A stretch of 64,000 nucleotides of DNA from DUPU01 sp050952465 (GTDB lineage: Bacteria; Bacillota; Dehalobacteriia; Dehalobacteriales; Dehalobacteriaceae), in assembly GCA_050952465.1 (NCBI GenBank), contig JBMNKZ010000007.1, forward strand, positions 248,001-312,000, given 5' to 3'. Below are positions 8,316 to 16,799 of the stretch, in pieces (the first letter of the stretch is position 1; each line of letters opens with the position of its first letter). Below the pieces are notes generated by a model. It was not told the DNA's origin. It saw nothing but the letters and a program-made list of their open reading frames with translations, and searched no databases. Position numbers and translations under genes: made by a program.

Positions 8316-9632
8316 TTACGCAGCTACATCACTTTGTTTTATTACTTCGTGCTCATGATTAATCCCAAAGGCCGTAAATAATTTATCAAAAACAATATAA
8401 CCAACGATCGCAGCTATAATTCCGTTAATGGGAGGAACCCCAGGGCTAAAGTAAGCGAAGAGCGCACCTACTAGATATGCACATACTCCCACGTAATTTA
8501 ATTGGGCGAATTTCACTTCTTCAACTCTAGGCATATTTCCTCTGTATTTGTAGAAGAAAGTGGCCATCATTACCCCACCGATCGGAGGAATTACTGTACC
8601 TAATAAAACGATCCACGGAATCAGCCAGTTGTACATACCTGCAATAGCAAGAACGGTACTAATTGCCGCAGCAATTAGAGTCATCATACGGCGTTTAGTA
8701 GATCTAAAGAAGTTACAACCTGCTACACCACAGCAATAAATAGCATTGTCCTGGGTAGTCCATACGTTAAAGAACAACATGATCATAGCAGGTATAAAAA
8801 GTCCTTGGATCATCAATACTTCAACAATATCCGGTTGTTGGTAAACAAAACCGCCGAAGGCTCCGATAAAAATCATTAACCCATTTCCTATGAAAAATGC
8901 GGCTAGACTGCATATCACAGCCACGGCAGGGGTTTTCGCAAAACGACTCCAGTTAGTAGATTGGGTACCGCCACTGATGTAAGTCCCCACAACTACTGTT
9001 AAAGCAGCGGCAAATGTTATCTGTTCCTGGGGTACGATAGCTTGTAAACCTTCAAAACCACCAACATCTTTTGCACCAATAGCAATACTCCAGAAAATCA
9101 GGATCATCATGGCGGGAACTGCTATATTTGAAAGCAGGTTTAATCCCTTATACCCGATGTAAGATGTACTACAGAATAAAAACCCAAAAAAGATCATCAG
9201 GGGGATTAACCAAGCTTGATCTAAGCCTAACATTTTTGAAAATACCATAGCTATTGTGGCAGTTCCCCACGCATACCAGCCAATTTGGGTAATACCAAAA
9301 GCGAAATCCGTATATTTACTGCCTATATCACCAAAACCATAGCGGCATAAAACTACCGAATTGTATCCGGTCTTTTGGGCAATATAACCCAGTATAGCTA
9401 CATAGCCGCCTAGTATTGCATTCCCCAATAAAATAATTAGAAAAAGATCCGGCCAAAATTTATATGCAACACCAATCTGCGCACCGGCAAACATAGTTGA
9501 GGTAAAAAACGTAAAACCTAATAATACCATCCCCATGGATATATAGCCTTTTTTATCTTGTTCAGGTACTGCTCCTAACGGTGAATCCTCCGAACTACCA
9601 AGAAATGATATAACGCTTTTTATAACTCCCAT
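8316..9632 (-). CDS. CodB-like NCS1 permease, copy 1 (probable creatinine importer)
   Basis: A 438-residue transporter of the nucleobase:cation symporter-1 family with about 12 membrane segments. CodB-type signatures are visible: GFTFFTSTMFAGAQIGVAYK near the N-terminus, the GYNSVVLCRYGFGDIGSK loop, and TQDNAIYCCGVAGCNFF. The family imports cytosine, purines, hydantoins and related heterocycles. Because the gene follows a creatininase in the same operon (about 140-base gap), creatinine is the likely substrate; this is inferred from context. It is roughly 80 percent identical by eye to the copy at 11271-12593. Ribosome site AGGAGGATAAAA. A strong terminator follows. Confidence 0.87.
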   Translation of the reverse strand: MGVIKSVISFLGSSEDSPLGAVPEQDKKGYISMGMVLLGFTFFTSTMFAGAQIGVAYKFWPDLFLIILLGNAILGGYVAILGYIAQKTGYNSVVLCRYGFGDIGSKYTDFAFGITQIGWYAWGTATIAMVFSKMLGLDQAWLIPLMIFFGFLFCSTSYIGYKGLNLLSNIAVPAMMILIFWSIAIGAKDVGGFEGLQAIVPQEQITFAAALTVVVGTYISGGTQSTNWSRFAKTPAVAVICSLAAFFIGNGLMIFIGAFGGFVYQQPDIVEVLMIQGLFIPAMIMLFFNVWTTQDNAIYCCGVAGCNFFRSTKRRMMTLIAAAISTVLAIAGMYNWLIPWIVLLGTVIPPIGGVMMATFFYKYRGNMPRVEEVKFAQLNYVGVCAYLVGALFAYFSPGVPPINGIIAAIVGYIVFDKLFTAFGINHEHEVIKQSDVAA

Positions 9633-9773
9633 TTTTATCCTCCTCAGCTTTCCTCTGATTTTATAAGTTAATAATCATAACTATTAATTCAACATTGAAT
9701 TGGTTTTTATTCGGGATAAAAAATAGCCATTTAAGAGCAAATCAATGATGAAATTAGCCTATTTCTTACACTA

Positions 9774-10532
9774 TTAAATCTGGAATTCCTTTGAAAGTAT
9801 GGTTGTCAATTTGTTAACAACATTGTCCACAATAAGTTTTCCTTTTTCAGGAGTACTGGATTTTGCTGTAAACAAGGAACCGGAAGAAGGCAATAACGAG
9901 CCAGGCACAGGGAAACATTGATAACTAGGCGGGTTAAAGCTTTCATCAACACTTTGTTCAAACCTAACTAATTCCGGGGCAAAATACATCATTAAGGACG
10001 TTTCGGTGATGGCAGCATGTTCTAATGCCCAACTGCCAAACGCCACTTCATCAAAGAGAATTGGTATTAGCTCAGGATCGATATTATCCCACCAATTAGC
10101 AAGGAGAACTTTAGGAAATTCGCTTTTCTGATTACGTAAAATCAAATCGCAAGCTTCCCCGATAAACGCTTCGTTTTCATAATGGGCACTAAAAATAAGA
10201 ATCTTCTTCCACCCATCGGCCAAATACTCATTTAATAAGTCCTTAATTAAAGCGACCAAGGTGGCACCGTTTAAATCTATTGTTCCCGGGAATAGAGGCC
10301 CCCCGCCGCTGCTGGGTTGTGACTTGTAGCCATAATTTAATGTTGGGGCAACTACACCGCCCGTCTTTTCCGCGATACGCAAGGCAAAATTCTCAGCTAT
10401 TACAGTATCTACACCTAATGGCAAATGATACCCATGCTGTTCAGTAGATCCTACAGGAATAATCAAAAAACTACTTTCAATCTTCTCTTGATACTCTTTC
10501 CAAGTCAAATTTTGCATCAAACTCTTATCCAT
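9774..10532 (-). CDS. creatininase (creatinine amidohydrolase), copy 1
   Basis: A 252-residue protein with start chosen at MDKSLMQNLTW, after AAAGGAGGAG; a longer reading to 10571 is unlikely. It hydrolyses creatinine to creatine in the cytoplasm using two metal ions. All metal ligands of the Pseudomonas enzyme are conserved with a constant offset of three: E31 and H33 in GSTEQHGYHLPLGVD, D42, then H117 and E119 in SAHYENEAF. The H-Y-E-N motif separates true creatininases from family members such as MftE. W147/W148 and W168 lie near the family's substrate-covering tryptophans. It is 96 percent or so identical to the copy at 12727-13488 and is followed by a CodB-like permease. No creatinase gene is in the window. 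Confidence 0.9.
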   Translation of the reverse strand: MDKSLMQNLTWKEYQEKIESSFLIIPVGSTEQHGYHLPLGVDTVIAENFALRIAEKTGGVVAPTLNYGYKSQPSSGGGPLFPGTIDLNGATLVALIKDLLNEYLADGWKKILIFSAHYENEAFIGEACDLILRNQKSEFPKVLLANWWDNIDPELIPILFDEVAFGSWALEHAAITETSLMMYFAPELVRFEQSVDESFNPPSYQCFPVPGSLLPSSGSLFTAKSSTPEKGKLIVDNVVNKLTTILSKEFQI

Positions 10533-10761
10533 TTTTCTCCTCCTTTCAGATTTAATCTTACTTGCATTCATATTGAATCTCTTCTACCCTCCTTCCATTC
10601 GACAAGATTGTTAAAATTTCCACAATGTTGTCTATATTTCTACATGTCAAGATGACTAACAACCGTCCCCCTGACAAAACTGCCTATAATCACTAATTTC
10701 TTTGCCTGTCCACAACCTTGGCATTATAAAGAGCTTATTAAAATTAAAAGATACATAAAGA

Positions 10762-10836
10762 AAAGTGTTCCATCAAACCAGCCTAAAGCTAATATTTAAT
10801 GTCTCGGATTTTATAGCTGGTGTGATGCAACACTTT
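10762..10836. repeat. large imperfect hairpin in the spacer between the two creatinine modules
   Basis: AAAGTGTT, CATCA and ACCAGC (10762-10782) pair with GCTGGT, TGATG and AACACTTT (10816-10836), giving about 19 base pairs with two symmetric single mismatches and a 33-base loop. On the minus strand the 3' side is T-rich (TTTTCTTTATG), so it could act as a terminator; it could also be a remnant of a small mobile element. Confidence 0.5.
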
Positions 10837-10872
10837 ACTAGCAACTCACCTTTTTTAGTATTATTGTTATTC

Positions 10873-10904
10873 CTTGTTTTCTTGTTTTCTTGTTTTCTTG
10901 TTTT
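10873..10904. repeat. short tandem repeat (8-base unit, four copies)
   Basis: The unit CTTGTTTT is repeated four times in an AT-rich non-coding spacer. The rest of 10533-11084 holds the hairpin at 10762-10836 and a terminator at 10995-11025; otherwise I see nothing. Confidence 0.7.
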
Positions 10905-10994
10905 TCATTTCACAAGCAATTCTTTATTTAACTAATAAAATAGTAGCACTTGTTTTGTAAAATGTCAAGTAATGTCTAAGGGTGTCATTTTTTA

Positions 10995-11025
10995 CATAAA
11001 AAAGGGCCTGTTTAAACAAGCCCTT
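10995..11025 (-). terminator. intrinsic terminator downstream of creatinine module copy 2
   Basis: AAGGGCTTGTTTAAACAGGC plus CCTT on the minus strand forms an almost perfect stem, followed by a T-run (TTTTTTATG). It would end transcription from the permease at 11271 and the small ORF at 11085, and so separates module 2 from module 1. Confidence 0.75.
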
Positions 11026-11084
11026 CACATTTCCAACTCACTGTTTTTAAAATCGATAATTCCATTCATATTTAAAACTTTTGA

Positions 11085-11201
11085 TTAATGCACTAGTCTT
11101 CCTATTAAAGCGGTAGTGATTTGCTCATTCTTACCAATAATGGTAAAAAAGACGGGAATTTGGCATTTATGAATTAAGGGTCCCTTAAGCCATAACGTCA
11201 A
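11085..11201 (-). CDS. small ORF, 38 residues, unknown function
   Basis: A TTG start at 11199-11201 follows a textbook GGAGG with 7-base spacing. The product begins MTLWLKGPLIHKCQIPVFFT and ends in GRLVH before TAA. Composition looks protein-like: a hydrophobic core followed by a short polar tail. It lies 70 bases downstream of permease copy 2 on the same strand and upstream of the shared terminator, so it could be the third gene of that operon. Copy 1 has no counterpart. I do not recognise the family; it may be a real small protein or a remnant. Confidence 0.45.
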   Translation of the reverse strand: MTLWLKGPLIHKCQIPVFFTIIGKNEQITTALIGRLVH

Positions 11202-11270
11202 ACCCCCGCCTCCTGAAACAGTGCTAACGGTTTTTTATAACAAAACACCATTAACACTAATAATAGAGAA

Positions 11271-12593
11271 TTAACCTGCTACATTATTACCTTTTTCTAC
11301 TACTACTACGCGATCCTGCTGAAGCTTCATAGAATCAAATATTTTCTCGATCACAATATAAGCAATGAACGCCGAAACAATTCCATTAATGGGAGGGACG
11401 CCGGGGCTAAAGTAGGCAAAGAGAGCACCTATGACATAGGCAGTTATTCCTACAAAATTAAATTTAGCAAATTTTACTTCGGTAACTCTGGGCATACGCC
11501 TTCTGTATTTGTAAAAGAAGTCAGCCATAATAATCCCACCGACTGGAGGAATAATGGTACCCATGACAACAATGTAAGGAATCAGCCAGTTGTACATACC
11601 AAAAATAGCAAGAATTGTAGAAAGAGTCGCCGCAATAAATGTAAACATACGTCGTTTGTTAGATCTGAAGAAGTTACAACCTGCTACCCCACAGCAATAA
11701 ATAGCATTGTCCTGAGTAGTCCACATGTTAAAGAACAACATGATCAGGGCAGGGATCCAAAGTCCTTGTAACAGCAATACTTCCACCATATCCGGTTGTT
11801 GATAGACAAAACCTCCGAAAGCCCCGATAAAAATCATGAGGCCGTTTCCAAAGAAAAACGCAGCCATGCTGGTTATCACAGCAATACTAGCTGTCTTCGA
11901 AAAACGACTCCAGTTAGTAGATTGGGTACCTCCACTAACGAAGGAACCAAAAACCACTGTTAATGCTGCAGCAAATGTTATTGGTTCCTGAGGTGTTATA
12001 GCTTGTAAACCTTGAAAACCGCCAACATCTTTCCATCCGATGGCCAGACTCCAAATAATCAACAGTAACATAGCCGGAACCGCTACGTTTGAGAGCAGAT
12101 TTATTCCCCGATACCCGATGTAAGATGTAGTACAGAATAAATATCCAAAGAAAATCATTCCGGGAATCAACCAAACTTCACTCATTCCTAACATTTTGGT
12201 AAATACCATGGCCGCCGCAGCGGTGCCCCAAGCATACCAGCCAATTTGGGTAACCCCAAAAATGAAATCCGTGTATTTGCTGCCAAAATCACCAAAGGTA
12301 TAGCGGCATAAAACAACCGAATTGTAGCCGGTCTTTTGGGCAATATAAGACAGTAAGGCCACATAACTACCCAATAAAAAGTTTCCTAAGCAAATAATAA
12401 GAACAAGATCCGGCCAAAATTTATATGCGGAACCTATCTGCGCACCGGCAAACATGGTTGAGGTGAAAAACGTAAAACCTAATAAAACAAATCCCATGGA
12501 AATATAGCCTTTTCGTTCCTCCTGCGGCACCTCTCCTAACGGGAAATCCTCCGAACTACCAAGAAATGCTCCAACCTTTTGTAAAAACCCCAT
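11271..12593 (-). CDS. CodB-like NCS1 permease, copy 2
   Basis: A 440-residue paralogue of the permease at 8316-9632, with the same NCS1 landmarks (GFTFFTSTMFAGAQIGSAYK, GYNSVVLCRYTFGDFGSK, TQDNAIYCCGVAGCNFF) and about 12 membrane segments. Substitutions relative to copy 1 are spread throughout (roughly 80 percent identity by eye), with different C-terminal tails. Creatininase copy 2 is about 133 bases upstream, with AGGATAAAA before the ATG. It is probably a creatinine or related heterocycle importer; the divergence leaves room for a different affinity or substrate. Transcription would start at the sigma-54 promoter near 13621-13637. Confidence 0.87.
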   Translation of the reverse strand: MGFLQKVGAFLGSSEDFPLGEVPQEERKGYISMGFVLLGFTFFTSTMFAGAQIGSAYKFWPDLVLIICLGNFLLGSYVALLSYIAQKTGYNSVVLCRYTFGDFGSKYTDFIFGVTQIGWYAWGTAAAAMVFTKMLGMSEVWLIPGMIFFGYLFCTTSYIGYRGINLLSNVAVPAMLLLIIWSLAIGWKDVGGFQGLQAITPQEPITFAAALTVVFGSFVSGGTQSTNWSRFSKTASIAVITSMAAFFFGNGLMIFIGAFGGFVYQQPDMVEVLLLQGLWIPALIMLFFNMWTTQDNAIYCCGVAGCNFFRSNKRRMFTFIAATLSTILAIFGMYNWLIPYIVVMGTIIPPVGGIIMADFFYKYRRRMPRVTEVKFAKFNFVGITAYVIGALFAYFSPGVPPINGIVSAFIAYIVIEKIFDSMKLQQDRVVVVEKGNNVAG

Positions 12594-12726
12594 TTTTATC
12601 CTCCCTTTCTTTCCTCTGAGTTCTTTGGTTAAATAATAATAATAACTAAAAAACAGAACAGGGTATTGAATTTAGGATAAAAAATACAGCTGCCTGATCA
12701 ACGTTGAAAATTACCGATTTCTTATA

Positions 12727-13488
12727 CTAAGAAATTTGGAATTCCTTTGAAAGTATGGTTGTCAGTTTGCTTACAACGTTTTCGACAATCAGTTTTCCTT
12801 TTTCATAAGAACTGGACTTGGCCGTAAATAAGGAACCGGAAGATGGCAGTAACGAGCCTGGCACAGGGAAACATTGATAACTAGGCGGGTTAAAGCTTTC
12901 ATCAACGCTTAATTCAAACCTAACCAGTTCCGGGGCAAAATACATCATTAAGGACGTTTCAGTGATGGCGGCATGTTCTAATGCCCAACTGCCAAATGCC
13001 ACCTCATCAAAGAGAATTGGTATTAGCTCAGGATCGATATTATCCCACCAATTCGCAAGGAGAACTTTGGGAAATTCGCTTTTCTGATTACGTAAAATCA
13101 AATCGCAAGCTTCCCCGATAAACGCTTCGTTTTCATAATGGGCACTAAAAATAAGGATCTTCTTCCAGCCATCAGCCAAAAACTCATTTAATAAGTCCTT
13201 AATTAAGGCGACCAAGGTGGCACCGTTTAGGTCTATGGTTCCCGGGAATAGGGGCCCCCCGCCGCTGCTGGGTTGTGACTTGTAGCCATAATTTAACGTT
13301 GGGGCAACTACACCGCCCGTCTTTTCCGCGATACGCAAGGCAAAATTCTCAGCTATTACAGTATCTACACCTAATGGCAAATGATACCCATGCTGTTCAG
13401 TAGATCCTACAGGAATAATTAAAAAACTGCTTTCAATCTTCGCCTGATACTCTTTCCAAGTTAAATTTTGCATTAAACTTTTATTCAA
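12727..13488 (-). CDS. creatininase (creatinine amidohydrolase), copy 2
   Basis: A 253-residue near-twin of the copy at 9774-10532; by eye about ten residues differ, mostly near the C-terminus (KSSSYEKGKLIVENVV against KSSTPEKGKLIVDNVV). Metal ligands E31, H33, D42, H117 and E119 are all kept. The start is TTG, not ATG as in copy 1, after GGGAGGAGG. It is first in the operon before permease copy 2. The reaction is reversible hydrolysis of creatinine to creatine. The upstream region carries a -24/-12 promoter and paired palindromes, absent from copy 1. Confidence 0.9.
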   Translation of the reverse strand: MNKSLMQNLTWKEYQAKIESSFLIIPVGSTEQHGYHLPLGVDTVIAENFALRIAEKTGGVVAPTLNYGYKSQPSSGGGPLFPGTIDLNGATLVALIKDLLNEFLADGWKKILIFSAHYENEAFIGEACDLILRNQKSEFPKVLLANWWDNIDPELIPILFDEVAFGSWALEHAAITETSLMMYFAPELVRFELSVDESFNPPSYQCFPVPGSLLPSSGSLFTAKSSSYEKGKLIVENVVSKLTTILSKEFQIS

Positions 13489-13620
13489 TTCTTCCTCCTC
13501 CCTTGATGCTTAATCTCGGTTAACTCATATGATTCTTCTACCCTCCTTTCATTCGACATGATTGTTAAAAATTCCACAATGTTGTCCGGATACTGTCCAT
13601 ATGAGTCTAATATATATATT

Positions 13621-13637
13621 AGCAAATAGCATGCCAT
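13621..13637 (-). promoter_or_regulatory. sigma-54 (-24/-12) promoter of creatinine module copy 2
   Basis: The minus strand reads TGGCATGCTATTTGCT: GG and GC are separated by exactly 10 bases, matching the TGGCAY-N5-TTGC consensus except for T at the last -24 base. It predicts a transcript start near 13610 and a leader of about 120 bases before creatininase copy 2. The sigma-54 activator gene lies at the other end of the locus. Confidence 0.7.
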
Positions 13638-13693
13638 TAAACACAAAAACCAAAAAATCCCCTAAATACTTGATATTAATAAAGAAATTAAAA

Positions 13694-13713
13694 ACCCCTC
13701 CGGGAAGGAGGGT
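13694..13713 (-). terminator. intrinsic terminator after the MATE gene
   Basis: The minus strand reads ACCCTCC-TTCCC-GGAGGGGT followed by TTTTT. It lies about 150 bases after the MATE stop and upstream of the creatinine promoter, so it insulates the two units. Confidence 0.65.
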
Positions 13714-13732
13714 ATTTAAAAACAAATTTTTA

Positions 13733-13764
13733 TCAAAATATTTTTATAAAACTCAAAATATTTT
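13733..13764. promoter_or_regulatory. paired palindromic sites, candidate enhancer for the sigma-54 activator
   Basis: TCAAAATATTTT occurs at 13733-13744 and again at 13753-13764, 20 bases apart (about two helical turns). The second extends to the perfect palindrome CAAAATATTTTG. They lie 100-140 bases upstream of the -24/-12 promoter, the usual position of an enhancer-binding-protein site. AT-richness makes chance occurrence possible. Confidence 0.45.
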
Positions 13765-13862
13765 GCACTTAATGTATATCAAACCAACCTATGGTAAATC
13801 AACATATTACTACCTATAACGAACGGTGAAAAATTTCTCGGATGGGGGCATCTAACGCCTCA

Positions 13863-15242
13863 TTACATCTTCTGGGTTACATTATTAATCCATTTTCCTG
13901 ATCTTAACCGATAAAAGGACATGACGCATTTGGCTATTTCCTCTAAAATCGATAAACTATACACTAAAAACACGGGTAAGTGAAAAACAAAGGCACCTAA
14001 AATGGTTAACGGTACCCCAATGAACCACAGAGTAAATCCTTCTATCATCAAAGCCCTGGCGGCATCCCCTCCACCCCGGAGAATACCGATAATAAACATG
14101 ATCCCTAAGGCCCGGATACAAAATATTAGGGATATGATATATAAAATATACAGGGAATTAGTTCTTACCGTAGCTGAGACATTAAAACTATTGAGTATCA
14201 GTGGTGAAGTCAGTGCCAGGAGCAAACCGAATCCCATACCTACAACTACGGAAAGTACCGAAAACTTCTGAGCATAATCATGAGCAAGTTCCTCTTTTCC
14301 TGCACCAATGCTATGTCCCACCATTACCGACGCAGCAGTGGCCATCCCGAAAATAACCACCAAAAACAAATTGCTGATGGTATTACAAATTTGTATGGCA
14401 GCTACTGCCTGGGTACCCATCCTTCCGTAAACTGCAACATAAATAAGGCTGGCCGTTGCCCAGTTGATTTCATTCAGGATTACCGGAAATATGGTTAGGT
14501 AGGATTTTTTCGCAAATCCCCAAGTTACATCGGTCATTTCTTTAAAAGTTGCCGCTAATACACTCTTTCCCCGATAGACATAAATTACGAGAATGGCTGT
14601 TTCCACCACCCGGGCGATTACCGTAGCCAAAGCAGCTCCTGCTACGCCCATTCTAGGTGCTCCGAGGTTGCCAAAAATTAACACATAGTTAAAAAAGACA
14701 TTAAGAATAAGAGCCACCGCACTCACCACCATCGGTTGGGTGGCTTGACCGGTAGATCTTAAAGCAAAACTATACACGAAAGTAATGCCTGTAAAGATAT
14801 AACTGATAAGAACGATACTCAAATATCGGGCACCTGAGTCTATTACCAGCGGATCATGAGTAAAGAGTGCGATTACTTTACCCGGATTCAGGTAACCTAA
14901 AACCATAAATACCAAAGAAAAAATACTGGCAGAAATGAGCCCAATCCCCAAAATGCGTTTGATATTCTTCGTATCTCCCTTCCCCCAGAACTGGGAAATA
15001 AAAACGCTGCATCCAGCACATAACCCAATTATAAACATATGAAAGAAAAAGAAGTACTGATTGGCAATGCCCACAGCGGCAATCTCTATTTCTCCTAATT
15101 TACCTACCATCACAGTATCAATCATATTCAATAATGACGATATGAAATTTTGAATCATCACCGGTAACGCAATTTTCAGCATTACTCCATAGAATTTTTT
15201 GTCATAGAAAACACTTGCAAAAATCTTTGCTGCTTTATCCAT
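13863..15242 (-). CDS. MATE family efflux transporter
   Basis: A 459-residue membrane protein with 12 predicted helices in two MATE halves. The N-terminal half shows ALPVMIQNFISSLLNMIDTV and GKLGEIEIAAVGIANQ, and the second half repeats the pattern (LNEINWATASLIYVAVYGRM). MATE proteins export drugs or metabolites in exchange for Na+ or H+. Between the creatinine genes and UppP, with its own terminator, it appears monocistronic. Substrate unknown. Confidence 0.9.
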   Translation of the reverse strand: MDKAAKIFASVFYDKKFYGVMLKIALPVMIQNFISSLLNMIDTVMVGKLGEIEIAAVGIANQYFFFFHMFIIGLCAGCSVFISQFWGKGDTKNIKRILGIGLISASIFSLVFMVLGYLNPGKVIALFTHDPLVIDSGARYLSIVLISYIFTGITFVYSFALRSTGQATQPMVVSAVALILNVFFNYVLIFGNLGAPRMGVAGAALATVIARVVETAILVIYVYRGKSVLAATFKEMTDVTWGFAKKSYLTIFPVILNEINWATASLIYVAVYGRMGTQAVAAIQICNTISNLFLVVIFGMATAASVMVGHSIGAGKEELAHDYAQKFSVLSVVVGMGFGLLLALTSPLILNSFNVSATVRTNSLYILYIISLIFCIRALGIMFIIGILRGGGDAARALMIEGFTLWFIGVPLTILGAFVFHLPVFLVYSLSILEEIAKCVMSFYRLRSGKWINNVTQKM

Positions 15243-15284
15243 ACAATCCTCCCGGAACTAAAGAAAATCTTAATCCCCCAAAAA

Positions 15285-15317
15285 ATAACCACTCTGAAGT
15301 TTTTTCAAAGTGGTTAT
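15285..15317 (-). terminator. intrinsic terminator after uppP
   Basis: ATAACCACT...AGTGGTTAT with an inner TGAA/TTCA pair; on the minus strand it is followed by TTTTTT. It lies 29 bases after the uppP stop. Confidence 0.8.
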
Positions 15318-15345
15318 CTTCCGCACTTATTAAGGCAATTAAATT

Positions 15346-16179
15346 CTATTGTCCCAATAATACAAAGTATCCCACAACTAAAATACCGAGCACGATCCGA
15401 TACCAGCCAAAGGCTTTAAAGTCGTTGGTTTTAATGTACCCTAATAAGAAACGGATGGCTAATACGGAAACCACAAAAGCTACCACCATACCTGTTAATA
15501 AAATGGCCATTTCCATGCCGGTAAAACTAAAGCCGAATTTCACCAATTTCAGGGCACTGGCTCCAAACATCACCGGAATCGACAAGAAAAATGAATACTC
15601 CGCTGCGATATGACGGGAGGTACCCATAATAATAGCACCTAAAATGGTGGATCCGGAACGTGACGTCCCGGGAATTAAGGATAACACCTGGAATATCCCA
15701 ATACAAAAGGCTGTAAGATATGATAGTTCTCTAAAGTCGGTGACCCGGGCCGCTTTGTTTTTGTTACGGTTTTCAATCACAATAAAAAGGATCCCGTAAA
15801 TAATCAAGGTAATGGCCACCGTCTGATAATTGTAAAAATGTTCATTCAGCCAATCGTCGTATAACAGACCTAAAACAGCAGCCGGCACAACCCCCACAAT
15901 CACTTTGTACCAGATCCCCATGGTATCTTTCTTTTCTTGACTTGATTTTCTGGGTGAGAAGGGATTCAGCTTATGGAAATAGAGAAGCACCACCGCCATA
16001 ATCGCTCCTAATTGAATCACCACAAAAAACATTTCCTTAAAGGCCGCAGACGCATTTAATTGAATAAATTCCTCTACCAAAATCATATGGCCGGTACTGC
16101 TGATGGGCAGCCATTCCGTGATTCCTTCCACGATGCCTAAAAAGACGGCTTTTAATATTTCAATAAACATAAAGAGCAT
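15346..16179 (-). CDS. uppP: undecaprenyl-diphosphatase
   Basis: A 277-residue BacA-type membrane phosphatase that recycles undecaprenyl pyrophosphate to the monophosphate carrier for peptidoglycan synthesis and gives bacitracin tolerance. Both family motifs are intact: GIVEGITEWLPISSTGHM near residue 15-32 and the phosphate-binding loop IPGTSRSGSTI near residue 165-175. Around eight membrane helices; length is normal. It appears to be a single gene. Confidence 0.95.
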   Translation of the reverse strand: MLFMFIEILKAVFLGIVEGITEWLPISSTGHMILVEEFIQLNASAAFKEMFFVVIQLGAIMAVVLLYFHKLNPFSPRKSSQEKKDTMGIWYKVIVGVVPAAVLGLLYDDWLNEHFYNYQTVAITLIIYGILFIVIENRNKNKAARVTDFRELSYLTAFCIGIFQVLSLIPGTSRSGSTILGAIIMGTSRHIAAEYSFFLSIPVMFGASALKLVKFGFSFTGMEMAILLTGMVVAFVVSVLAIRFLLGYIKTNDFKAFGWYRIVLGILVVGYFVLLGQ

Positions 16180-16368
16180 GTTGTTTTCCTCCGAAAAGAT
16201 TTAAAAGTTTCATTAATACCTCATATTTTATGATTTTCAATACTAAACGATAACACCTTTTTCCCGATCCGGCAAGAGAATATTACTTCGTTTTTCGAAC
16301 TTTTCGGAGATATAAAATAAGCTGCAATCAATCATTAACAATTTAATTTAGGTTTTTGCAATAAAAAA

Positions 16369-16405
16369 GAGCGGAAGAAGTAACAGATAATTTCTTCTCC
16401 ACCCT
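16369..16405 (-). terminator. possible terminator after a small decayed gene
   Basis: On the minus strand GAAGAA...TTCTTC forms a stem with an 11-base loop, followed by CGCTCTTTTTT. It lies downstream of the broken ORF at 16431-16586. Confidence 0.45.
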
Positions 16406-16430
16406 TTCTCATAGTGTGGACGATTACTTA

Positions 16431-16586
16431 CTAATCACGGTTTTGGTGATCATTTTCCTTCTTAGCTTTTCGGTAAAGGATTTGATTTTCTATGCTGGGA
16501 GTATGTACCCCATGATCCATGTTTTCTCTAACATCAAAAGTCTGATTTTCTGCTTTGTTTCTTCTTTAATGATGATTTTTCGACAT
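16431..16586 (-). pseudogene. small gene interrupted by an in-frame TAA
   Basis: An ATG at 16586 follows GAGGTG with ideal spacing and reads MSKNHH, TAA, then RRNKAENQTFDVRENMDHGV and on to YRKAKKENDHQNRD before TAG, 51 residues in all. The sequence after the stop is hydrophilic and protein-like, and the TAA differs from a lysine codon (AAA) by one base, so this looks like a recently inactivated small protein gene or a sequencing error. The open frame seen on the opposite strand is probably just its shadow. Function unknown. Confidence 0.4.
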
Positions 16587-16799
16587 GTTTTTCACCTCGC
16601 TGTTCAGTATTCCCAGGTTGGAGAAATTAATACTATTTAACCCGGTATCCTTCCATCCTTAAAACCTACGCCAGCTAAAATTCTAAAAAATAGTTGCCTT
16701 TATCACAATTTGTATTAGGTTTCCCTTAAAGGCGGGAGAAATTCCAATAACTTTGGGGAAATCAGAGGAAACAAGTCCCGGATAGAAATTGGTAAAAGG

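Noticed and set aside
10873..10904. Regular 8-base repeats as a CRISPR-like array
   Set aside because: Contiguous CTTGTTTT units with no spacers; a simple tandem repeat. No CRISPR array or cas gene occurs in the window.
16416..16640. 74-codon plus-strand ORF, hydrophobic
   Set aside because: No ribosome site; it is the opposite strand of a better minus-strand small gene remnant.
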